A DNA stretch of 7,442 nt. It comes from an uncultured Collinsella sp. Its GTDB lineage: Bacteria > Actinomycetota > Coriobacteriia > Coriobacteriales > Coriobacteriaceae. Under the pieces are notes generated by a model that made no database searches, was not told where the DNA came from, and was given only the letters and a program-made list of their open reading frames with translations. Both the position numbers and the translations under genes were made by a program. The stretch lies in NCBI GenBank assembly GCA_902490325.1, contig CABUDJ010000081.1:1-7442 (forward strand), read 5' to 3'. Below are positions 1 to 4,941 of the stretch, piece by piece (position 1 is the first letter of the stretch; every line of letters starts with the position of its first letter).

Positions 1-402
1 TTCGCGGCATTTTGTGCCGTCGGCGAGCAGCGCTGCGCCGCCGATCATGGCGGGGAGAATCAGCCACGGTGCCACTTTGCGCACCAGGCTAAACAGGGCG
101 AAGATGCCGCCCTCGTTGTGGTTATCGGCCTTCATGGCGATAACCACGTACTTGACCGTGGTCACGAGCGTCATGGTCCAGATGACGAGCGAAAGCGCGC
201 CCAGGATCATGTCCTCGCTGACGGTACCGATGCCGCCGTTGTTGGCGACGATTGATTTCATGGTGTACATGGGGCTCGTGCCGATGTCGCCATAGACGAC
301 GCCGAGCGTTACGAGCAGCATGCCAGCGGAGAGGGGAATGGCTCCGTGCCCGCCTTGACCACGCTGGTCTTGGGGGCTTGTCTCCAGTTTGTTATGTGCC
401 AC
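1..402 (-). CDS. kup: KUP-family potassium uptake transporter, N-terminal part (cut by window edge)
   Basis: KUP/HAK/KT proteins are membrane K+ transporters, usually proton-coupled, with about 12 transmembrane segments and over 600 residues. Only the first 134 codons lie in the window. Family signatures are clear: GVVYGDIGTSPMYT (residues 34-47, first transmembrane segment), a second hydrophobic segment at about 67-90, KADNHNEGGIFAL (91-103), and a third hydrophobic stretch ending in GGAALLADG (121-129). I chose the GTG at 402-400 because AAGGGAG (414-408) lies five bases upstream. An in-frame ATG at 420 would add six residues but has no good ribosome site. After D128-G129 most KUP proteins continue x-[IL]-T-P, but here the reading is T-K-C-R-E up to the edge, so the frame may be broken or the sequence end unreliable. 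The gene lies downstream of the EamA permease on the same strand, across a 158-bp gap with two palindromes. Family identity is very secure; integrity is unknown. Confidence 0.93.
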   Translation of the reverse strand, partial: MAHNKLETSPQDQRGQGGHGAIPLSAGMLLVTLGVVYGDIGTSPMYTMKSIVANNGGIGTVSEDMILGALSLVIWTMTLVTTVKYVVIAMKADNHNEGGIFALFSLVRKVAPWLILPAMIGGAALLADGTKCRE

Positions 403-424
403 GTGGACTCCCTTAGACATCCGG

Positions 425-445
425 TTATCTGTCTAGGACAGATAA
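425..445. promoter_or_regulatory. Perfect 9-bp inverted repeat in the kup leader, operator candidate
   Basis: TTATCTGTC (425-433) and GACAGATAA (437-445) are exact inverted copies separated by TAG. The site lies 23 bp upstream of the chosen kup GTG. It is just downstream of an AT-rich stretch that reads TATGTATAAAG on the minus strand (about 459-469) and could hold the -10 element. The short symmetric form suits a dimeric repressor site better than a terminator, since no T-run follows. The binding protein is unknown. Confidence 0.5.
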
Positions 446-502
446 TCTTTATGCCGTCTTTATACATACACGAGCAGTTTGGCACATTGGTTAGCTTTAG
501 AC

Positions 503-526
503 AATAATCCCCAGCTGGGGATTATT
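503..526. promoter_or_regulatory. Perfect 24-bp palindrome between the EamA gene and kup
   Basis: AATAATCCCCAG (503-514) is followed directly by its exact reverse complement, CTGGGGATTATT (515-526). In RNA it would form a 10-bp stem closed by AGCT. It begins 35 bp past the EamA stop codon and about 100 bp before kup. It could be a weak terminator for the EamA gene, with ATTATTGTCT following the GC stem on the minus strand. It could also be an operator upstream of the kup promoter. The lack of a clean T-run and the exact two-fold symmetry leave both possible. Confidence 0.5.
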
Positions 527-560
527 CATATACGCAGGTAGCATTTCAAAGCGGGGACTA

Positions 561-1472
561 TTAAGCACGCGCTGTCTGGGCGATGCCAGCTTTGGCGTTT
601 GCGCGTTTGCCGGCGAGTTCGCAAAAAATCGCGCCGCCGATGATGAGTACGGCGCCCATCAGGCGGACCGGTGTTATGGCTTCGCCTAAAAGGACGGCGG
701 AGAACACGACGGCCGAAAGCGGCTCGAGGTAGCCGACGACCGCGACGGTCTGGACGGGCAGCTTGGCGACGGCACTAAAGTAGAGCAGGCAACCGATGCC
801 GGTGTTGACGACGCCGAGCATGACGACGGCGCGCCAATCAATACTGGCGGCGACGCCGGCGGACAGGAATAAGGGAGCGCCCTGCGTGATGAGCGTAAGG
901 ACCAGCGCGGTCACAAAGGCGGCGCTCACCTGGAGCGTGGAGTTCTCGAGGCCTTCGATGTGTGGCGCACCCTTGCTAGCGATGACCATCAGCGCATAGC
1001 AAAATGCCGAGGCGATGCCGCAGGCGATACCCGCAATGGGCATATTGCCGCCTAGACCTTGCGCTGCAATGAGAAAAGCACCGCAAGCAACGGCGATAAA
1101 GCCGGCGATTTTGCCTCCGGTCAGCTTTTCGCCAAAGATGAGCGGGGAGAGCGCCATGACAATGATGGGGCCGCAGTAGTACAGCAGCGAGGATACGCCG
1201 ACGCCGATCGTCTGGTAGGCGCGGAACAGAAAAATCCAGCTGGCGCCCAGCGCGGCTCCCGAGAGGAGGAGGGCTGCGGCTTCGCGGGGGCGAGATGGCG
1301 CCTGCAACTTATGGCGTTGGGTGATGGCGAGGATGGTGACAAGCGAGAGTGCGCCCAAAAACGTGCGTAGTAGCACGATATCGGAGCTCGGCAGTGCGAT
1401 GGCAGCGGCGATGATGCCGTTGGAGCCAAACAATAGCAATGCTGCTAAGTACGTAAACAGACCGTTGTTCAT
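561..1472 (-). CDS. EamA/DMT-superfamily permease
   Basis: This is a 303-residue integral membrane protein, the usual length for the ten-helix drug/metabolite transporter superfamily that exports or imports small metabolites. Two tandem EamA repeats are visible, about residues 5-137 and 147-287. Each ends in the family's pattern of Gly-Glu followed by a Gly-rich helix: GEKLTGGKIAGF (114-125) and GEAITPVRLMGA (263-274). The C-terminal tail is short, basic and Ala-rich. The ATG at 1472 has GAGGGG (1488-1483) ten bases upstream, a slightly long spacing. The gene is transcribed away from a LysR-type regulator with a 118-bp shared gap, the classic arrangement in which the regulator controls the transporter. 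The substrate cannot be read from sequence; amino acids, their analogues and nucleosides are common for this group. Family assignment is secure and function generic. Confidence 0.92.
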   Translation of the reverse strand: MNNGLFTYLAALLLFGSNGIIAAAIALPSSDIVLLRTFLGALSLVTILAITQRHKLQAPSRPREAAALLLSGAALGASWIFLFRAYQTIGVGVSSLLYYCGPIIVMALSPLIFGEKLTGGKIAGFIAVACGAFLIAAQGLGGNMPIAGIACGIASAFCYALMVIASKGAPHIEGLENSTLQVSAAFVTALVLTLITQGAPLFLSAGVAASIDWRAVVMLGVVNTGIGCLLYFSAVAKLPVQTVAVVGYLEPLSAVVFSAVLLGEAITPVRLMGAVLIIGGAIFCELAGKRANAKAGIAQTARA

Positions 1473-1502
1473 GCGCTGACATCCCCTCTATATCCGAGCA
1501 AC

Positions 1503-1517
1503 TTCACTATGGGTGAA
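1503..1517. promoter_or_regulatory. LysR-type (T-N11-A) binding box in the divergent promoter region
   Basis: TTCAC (1503-1507) and GTGAA (1513-1517) are exact inverted repeats around TATGG. They include the T-N11-A pattern (T1504, A1516) that LysR-type regulators typically recognise. The site sits between the divergent EamA and LysR genes, 30 bp before the EamA start and 74 bp before the LysR start. This position suits control of both genes. Assignment to this particular LysR protein is inference from position. Confidence 0.55.
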
Positions 1518-1539
1518 CTGGCTTTAGAAGAAAAGCGAA

Positions 1540-1545
1540 TATAAT
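1540..1545 (+). promoter_or_regulatory. Candidate -10 element for the LysR gene
   Basis: A perfect TATAAT lies 45 bp before the chosen GTG start. No convincing TTGACA-like -35 is found 16-18 bp upstream, which suits an activator- or repressor-dependent promoter; the nearby T-N11-A box is about 23 bp further upstream. The overlapping minus-strand TATATT could serve the EamA gene, but I could not place its -35. Confidence 0.4.
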
Positions 1546-1590
1546 GCATGGCTGACATGACAAAAGCTCATGCAAGGATGGAGGACTGCC

Positions 1591-2448
1591 GTGGAAACGA
1601 ATATTCAAAAGATGCAGGTGCTGCTCGAGACAGTGCGCGCCGGAAGCTTTACGCGCGCCGCCGAGCGCCTGAGCTATTCGCAATCGGGCGTGAGCCGTAT
1701 GGTGGCCGATCTTGAGGCCGATTGGGGCTTTAAGGTGCTCGACCGCAGTCGCGAGGGCGCGGCTCTTTCTGCTGACGGGCGACAGGTCATGCCGGCTGTC
1801 GAGGCGCTCTGCGAGGAATTCGTTCGCTTGCAGCGACGCGTGGGTGAGATGCGTGGGCTCATGCGCGGCAAAATCTGCATCGGTACGTTTTCGAGCGTGG
1901 CGACCCACGTGCTGCCGCCGGTGATTGCTCGTTTTCGTGCCGATTATCCAGACATTGATTACGAGCTGCTGATGGGCGACTATTCAGAGATTGAACAATG
2001 GGTGGCAGAGGGCCGCTGCGATCTGGGCTTTATCCCGCATGAGCCCCGAGAAAATGGCATGACGTCGCGGTCTTTGGTGCGCGACGAGTTGATGGCGGTA
2101 GTGCCGGCAGACTCTTTGCTTGCCACTGAAGAGGTCGTCTCTCTTGCCGATTTGGCCAACGAGCAGTTTATTCTGCTGGAACGCGGCACCGATGATGAGA
2201 TTACGCCGCTGTTTCGTCGGGCGGGGCTGACGGTGCGCTCCAAGCTGTCGACCTGGGATGACTATGCGATTATGGCTATGGTGGAGGATGGCCTGGGCGT
2301 GAGCGTTCTTCCTGCGCTCATCTTGCGCCGCTGTCAGTTCGATGTTGCCGTGCGTCCGCTCGAGGGGCATCCCCATCGGCAGATCAATGCGATATATCGC
2401 ACGGCTGACGTTTCGCTTGCCGCCGCTCGATTCCTTGAATACCTCTAA
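1591..2448 (+). CDS. LysR-family transcriptional regulator
   Basis: This 285-residue protein has the standard LysR layout. An N-terminal winged helix-turn-helix (about residues 3-62) carries the hallmark GSFTRAAERLSYSQSGVSRM (18-37). A linker helix follows at about 63-88, then a periplasmic-binding-protein-like effector domain from about residue 90 to the end, starting GKICIGTFSSVATHVLPPVI. The length is slightly short but complete. I chose GTG at 1591 because GGAGG (1580-1584) sits six bases upstream; the in-frame ATG at 1570 would add seven residues and lacks a ribosome site. The gene is divergent from the EamA permease, with a T-N11-A box between them, so it probably controls that permease and itself. 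The effector molecule is not deducible. No clear terminator follows the stop codon. Confidence 0.94.
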   Translation: METNIQKMQVLLETVRAGSFTRAAERLSYSQSGVSRMVADLEADWGFKVLDRSREGAALSADGRQVMPAVEALCEEFVRLQRRVGEMRGLMRGKICIGTFSSVATHVLPPVIARFRADYPDIDYELLMGDYSEIEQWVAEGRCDLGFIPHEPRENGMTSRSLVRDELMAVVPADSLLATEEVVSLADLANEQFILLERGTDDEITPLFRRAGLTVRSKLSTWDDYAIMAMVEDGLGVSVLPALILRRCQFDVAVRPLEGHPHRQINAIYRTADVSLAAARFLEYL

Positions 2449-2510
2449 ACGCGTGCACGTCATTGTCCGCTTTGGGCAAATCTCGGAGTTCGGTACGTTT
2501 TCTTATGAAA

Positions 2511-2542
2511 TTGAACTTTCGAATGAGGTACGGCGCTATACT
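2511..2542 (+). promoter_or_regulatory. Candidate promoter of the XRE-aminotransferase gene
   Basis: TATACT (2537-2542) matches the -10 consensus at five of six positions. TTGAAC (2511-2516) matches the -35 at its first four bases, but the 20-bp spacing is long. Transcription would start near 2549, at the edge of the palindromic operator. A second possibility is TATAAA at 2578-2583, 28 bp before the GTG. Confidence 0.4.
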
Positions 2543-2550
2543 GCTTGCTA

Positions 2551-2570
2551 AATTGAACCTTGGTTCAATT
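2551..2570. promoter_or_regulatory. Palindromic operator at the predicted transcription start
   Basis: AATTGAACC and GGTTCAATT are exact inverted repeats separated by TT. The site lies directly downstream of the TATACT element, over the expected start of transcription, where a bound protein would block polymerase. It is the best-defined site of the four-copy TTGAAC array and is consistent with autorepression by the encoded XRE domain. Confidence 0.65.
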
Positions 2571-2610
2571 CGTGTTCTATAAATTGAACTTTGCCAGCAA
2601 GGAGGTTCCT

Positions 2611-4131
2611 GTGGCCCAAGAGACGTTTAGTAATCGCCTGCGACAGGCTATGTCCGATCGCGACGTTCGCCAGTCGGACGTAATCCGCGCATCGGAGATG
2701 CTCGGCAAAAAACTCGGCAAGAGTCAGATGAGCCAATATGTGAGCGGCAAGACGATCCCGCGGCGCGATGTGGCTGAGCTGCTCGCCCGTATTTTGGAGG
2801 TCGATGTTACCTGGCTGCTTGCCGGCGACGCCGATCAAGGCGAGGCATCATCACCCCGCAACGATTCCAAGCCCGAACCCCATCCCTCAGCTCAAATTGC
2901 AAGGAGCACCACCATGCGTACTTTTTCTAAATCCACCAAGCTCGATAACGTCCTGTATGACGTGCGCGGTCCCGTCGTCGACGAGGCTGCCCGTATGGAG
3001 GACGAGGGCGAGCGCATCCTCAAGCTCAATATCGGCAACCCGGCGCCCTTCGGTTTCCGCACGCCCGACGAGGTCATCAAGGACATGCGCCAGCAGCTGC
3101 CCGACTGCGAAGGCTATTCCAACTCGCGCGGCTTGTTCTCCGCGCGCAAGGCGATCATGCAGTATTCGCAGATCAAGGGCCTGCCCAACGTTCAGATGGA
3201 GCATATCTACACGGGCAACGGCGTGTCCGAGCTCATTCAGCTTTCGATGAACGCGCTGCTCGACAATGGCGACGAGATTCTGATCCCCAGCCCTGACTAT
3301 CCGCTCTGGACGGCGTGCGCAACCCTTGCCGGCGGTCATCCCGTACATTATTTGTGTGATGAGCAGGCGGATTGGTATCCCGACCTGGAGGATATGGAGT
3401 CCAAGATCACGAGCGCGACCAAAGCCCTCGTCATCATCAACCCTAACAACCCCACGGGTTCCGTCTATCCGCGTGAGGTGCTCGAGGGCATCGTTGAGGT
3501 TGCGCGCAGGCACCAGCTCATGATTTTTGCAGACGAGATTTACGACCGCCTGTGCATGGACGGCTATGAGCACGTCTCGATTGCCTCGCTCGCTCCCGAT
3601 CTGCCCTGTGTCACCTTTAGCGGCCTTTCCAAGTCGCACATGATTGCGGGCTATCGTATTGGCTGGATGGTGCTTTCGGGCAACCAGCGCTGCATGAGCG
3701 ACTTCATCATGGGTATCAACATGCTCTCCAACATGCGCCTGTGCTCCAACGTGCCGGCTCAGTCGATCGTTCAGACGGCACTCGGTGGTCATCAGTCCGT
3801 TAACGACTACATCCGTCCTGGCGGCCGTGTCTACGAGCAGCGCAACTTTGTGTATGAGGCGCTCAACAAGATTGACGGCATCTCGGTGGTTAAGCCGCGC
3901 GCGGCGTTCTACATCTTCCCCAAGATGGATGTGAAGAAGTTCAACATCACCGATGACGAGCAGTTCGCCCTTGACCTGCTGCACGAGAAGAAGATCCTGA
4001 TCACGCGCGGCGGCGGCTTCAACTGGGCTGAGCCCGACCACTTCCGTATCGTGTACCTGCCGCGCATGGAAGTACTCAAAGAGTCCCTCGAAGACCTCGC
4101 CGACTTCTTTGACCATTACCGCCAGGCGTAG
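2611..4131 (+). CDS. alaA: Bifunctional XRE-type HTH protein / AlaA-like PLP aminotransferase
   Basis: This 506-residue fusion has two parts. Residues 5-73 form an XRE/Cro-CI helix-turn-helix (recognition region around KSQMSQYVSGKTIPRR, 37-52). A polar linker (74-101) leads to a fold-type I aminotransferase (102-506). The enzyme part closely resembles E. coli AlaA, which makes alanine from pyruvate and glutamate in the cytoplasm: LNIGNPAPFGF (139-149), GNGVSELI (202-209), NPNNPTG (277-283), DEIYD (308-312, Asp308 for the PLP ring nitrogen), Schiff-base Lys341 in SGLSKSH, PGGRVYEQRN (403-412) and the carboxylate-binding Arg479 in DHFRIV. All catalytic residues are present. The GTG at 2611 is chosen for AAGGAGG (2599-2605) five bases upstream; an upstream TTG at 2560 lies inside the operator. 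From memory, such fusions are catalogued as a conserved family (PRK13355). The gene is probably autoregulated through upstream TTGAAC sites and ends in a strong terminator. Confidence 0.93.
   Translation: MAQETFSNRLRQAMSDRDVRQSDVIRASEMLGKKLGKSQMSQYVSGKTIPRRDVAELLARILEVDVTWLLAGDADQGEASSPRNDSKPEPHPSAQIARSTTMRTFSKSTKLDNVLYDVRGPVVDEAARMEDEGERILKLNIGNPAPFGFRTPDEVIKDMRQQLPDCEGYSNSRGLFSARKAIMQYSQIKGLPNVQMEHIYTGNGVSELIQLSMNALLDNGDEILIPSPDYPLWTACATLAGGHPVHYLCDEQADWYPDLEDMESKITSATKALVIINPNNPTGSVYPREVLEGIVEVARRHQLMIFADEIYDRLCMDGYEHVSIASLAPDLPCVTFSGLSKSHMIAGYRIGWMVLSGNQRCMSDFIMGINMLSNMRLCSNVPAQSIVQTALGGHQSVNDYIRPGGRVYEQRNFVYEALNKIDGISVVKPRAAFYIFPKMDVKKFNITDDEQFALDLLHEKKILITRGGGFNWAEPDHFRIVYLPRMEVLKESLEDLADFFDHYRQA
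2901..2916 (+). promoter_or_regulatory. Internal ribosome site and ATG for a stand-alone aminotransferase
   Basis: AAGGAG (2901-2906) lies seven bases before an in-frame ATG (2914-2916, Met102 of the fusion), as good as any genuine start in the window. Initiation here would give a 405-residue protein beginning MRTFSKSTKLDNVLYD. It lines up with the natural N-terminus of single-domain AlaA enzymes and has, as I recall, the same length as E. coli AlaA. It is either an active second start or a relic of a once separate gene. Confidence 0.6.
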
Positions 4132-4152
4132 GGGACAGAAGCTCCGTACAAT

Positions 4153-4193
4153 AAAAAGCTCCCTGCAGTTGCTTGGCTGCAGGGAGCTTTTTT
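4153..4193. terminator. Strong rho-independent terminator, probably bidirectional
   Basis: AAAAAGCTCCCTGCAG (4153-4168) pairs perfectly with CTGCAGGGAGCTTTTT (4177-4192), giving a 16-bp stem with an 8-base loop and six T residues on the right. The stem begins 21 bp past the aminotransferase stop codon. The A-run on the left makes it work on the minus strand too, where it could stop any read-through from the deformylase gene. Confidence 0.92.
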
Positions 4194-4207
4194 GTGGACC
4201 CGTGGGG

Positions 4208-4313
4208 CGTGGGACAAAATAATCAGTAGTTCTTGTCCCAGGTTCGAAAGAAGTATCGAGTTTGTTGCCGCAGGCGACCCTGGGACAAAAACTACTGATT
4301 ATTTTGTCCCACG
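4208..4313. repeat. Nested long inverted repeat in the convergent intergenic region
   Basis: Arms at 4208-4246 and 4275-4313 are inverted copies with two mismatches over 39 bases, around a 28-base centre. Each arm is itself a hairpin: TGGGACAA (4210-4217 and 4281-4288) pairs with TTGTCCCA (4233-4240 and 4304-4311) across 15-base loops. The DNA or RNA could therefore form either one long stem or two short ones. It lies between a terminator and the stop of the convergent deformylase gene and encodes nothing plausible. It resembles REP/MITE-type dispersed palindromes, though copy number cannot be judged from one window. Confidence 0.8.
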
Positions 4314-4326
4314 TGGCGTTCTTGAA

Positions 4327-4737
4327 CTAAATAACAATCCCGTTGCAATGGTCGATTTCGTGTTGGATGATCTCGGCGGTGTAGCCCGAGAAGTTCTTGA
4401 TGCGGTGCACGAAGTTCTCGTCCAGATACTCCACCTTAATACGGCGATAGCGGGTACAAGGGCGCTCGCCGACCAGCGAAAGGCACCCTTCGCTTGTCTG
4501 ATAGGCACTGACCTGCTCAAGAATTTGCGGGTTGTACATGAGCAACGACTTGCTGCCGTCCTTTACGCAGATGATGCGTTTGCGTACGCCAATCATATTG
4601 GCGGCAAGCCCCACGCATTCGTGCTCGTGCTCGTGCAGCGTGTCCAGAAGGTCTTGCCCGGTCGCGGCGTCCTCAGGGCCGGCATCCTCGGAGGGCAGGC
4701 GTAAAAAGAACTCGGACTTCATGATGGGTTTAATCAT
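4327..4737 (-). CDS. def: Peptide deformylase-like protein, short form
   Basis: Peptide deformylases are cytoplasmic metalloenzymes that remove the formyl group from the N-terminal Met of new proteins. This 136-residue version has motif II SEGCLSL (82-88, metal ligand Cys85) and motif III QHEIDH (125-130, ligands His126 and His130, catalytic Glu127). Motif I reads CVGLAANM (41-48) where classical enzymes have GxGLAAxQ, so the oxyanion-stabilising Gln is Met48 and the first Gly is Cys. From memory, a clostridial and coriobacterial subgroup shares this form and length, so it is probably a subfamily trait. The protein ends five residues after the HEIDHC motif. ATG at 4737 is chosen for AAGGAG (4749-4744) six bases upstream; the frame is open to 4881, but the upstream ATGs lack ribosome sites. 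It is convergent with the aminotransferase gene and divergent from the MFS gene. Family assignment is secure; deformylase activity is likely but not certain. Confidence 0.9.
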   Translation of the reverse strand: MIKPIMKSEFFLRLPSEDAGPEDAATGQDLLDTLHEHEHECVGLAANMIGVRKRIICVKDGSKSLLMYNPQILEQVSAYQTSEGCLSLVGERPCTRYRRIKVEYLDENFVHRIKNFSGYTAEIIQHEIDHCNGIVI

Positions 4738-4775
4738 GGCGGGCTCCTTGTATCTCATGCTTTCGTGGACTTTCA

Positions 4776-4781
4776 ATAATA
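4776..4781 (-). promoter_or_regulatory. Candidate -10 element of the deformylase gene
   Basis: On the minus strand this reads TATTAT (five of six matches to TATAAT), 38 bp before the chosen ATG, giving a leader of about 30 bases. No good -35 is visible at the expected distance, so the call is weak. Confidence 0.3.
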
Positions 4782-4824
4782 GCGCGGAGACAAAGCCGTG
4801 CGCTCGCGTTACAATCTTTCGACG

Positions 4825-4853
4825 TTGAACCATGTTGCCGGATGTGCTATTTG
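4825..4853 (+). promoter_or_regulatory. Weak candidate promoter of the MFS gene
   Basis: TTGAAC (4825-4830) and TATTTG (4848-4853) are separated by exactly 17 bp, but the -10 match is poor. A start near 4860 would give an 80-base leader containing the CTAGGGC repeats. Confidence 0.25.
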
Positions 4854-4869
4854 CGCTGTCCGGTGTAAG

Positions 4870-4908
4870 TCTAGGGCTCATTTTCGCCCTGGGCTGTTCC
4901 TCTAGGGC
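4870..4908. promoter_or_regulatory. TCTAGGGC direct repeat with a central inverted copy, before the MFS gene
   Basis: TCTAGGGC occurs at 4870-4877 and again at 4901-4908, 31 bp apart. Between them GCCCT (4886-4890) can pair with the AGGGC of either copy. This could be an operator with in-phase half-sites or two mutually exclusive hairpins in the leader of the transporter mRNA. It ends 33 bp before the ATG. Confidence 0.4.
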
Positions 4909-4941
4909 GATGCGTTTGTCGTTCTAAGAGGAAGGAATTTC

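Larger units (their letters stand above)
2508..2592. promoter_or_regulatory. Array of four TTGAAC half-sites upstream of the XRE-aminotransferase gene
   Basis: AAATTGAACTTT occurs identically at 2508-2519 and 2581-2592. AAATTGAACC occurs at 2550-2559, and an inverted copy GGTTCAATT at 2562-2570. The middle two form a perfect palindrome (2551-2570). Same-strand copies start 42 and 31 bp apart, close to four and three helical turns, so they would face the same side of the DNA. The gene downstream encodes an XRE-type DNA-binding domain, making it the obvious candidate ligand. That link is inference. Confidence 0.7.

Noticed and set aside
14..295. 93-codon plus-strand open frame at the left edge
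   Set aside because: It is antisense to a clear KUP transporter fragment on the minus strand and has no ribosome site.
2463..2479. Possible terminator hairpin after the LysR gene (TTGTCC/GGGCAA)
   Set aside because: The six-pair stem includes a G-U wobble and no T-run follows.
1880..2502. 13-bp repeat TCGGTACGTTTTC at 1880-1892 and 2490-2502
   Set aside because: The first copy is inside the LysR coding sequence and the second in the gap after it; there is no symmetry or further copy, so chance is the simplest explanation.
2887..4116. 409-codon open frame on the minus strand, antisense to the aminotransferase
   Set aside because: The plus strand carries an unmistakable AlaA-type enzyme. The antisense product has no recognisable domain, and long antisense frames are common opposite GC-rich codon-biased genes.
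4192..4704. 170-codon plus-strand open frame
   Set aside because: It runs through the inverted repeat and antisense to the deformylase motifs, and has no family resemblance.
4825..4830. TTGAAC upstream of the MFS gene as another XRE operator
   Set aside because: It is a single hexamer with no inverted partner or AAA flank, and is better explained as a -35-like element or chance.
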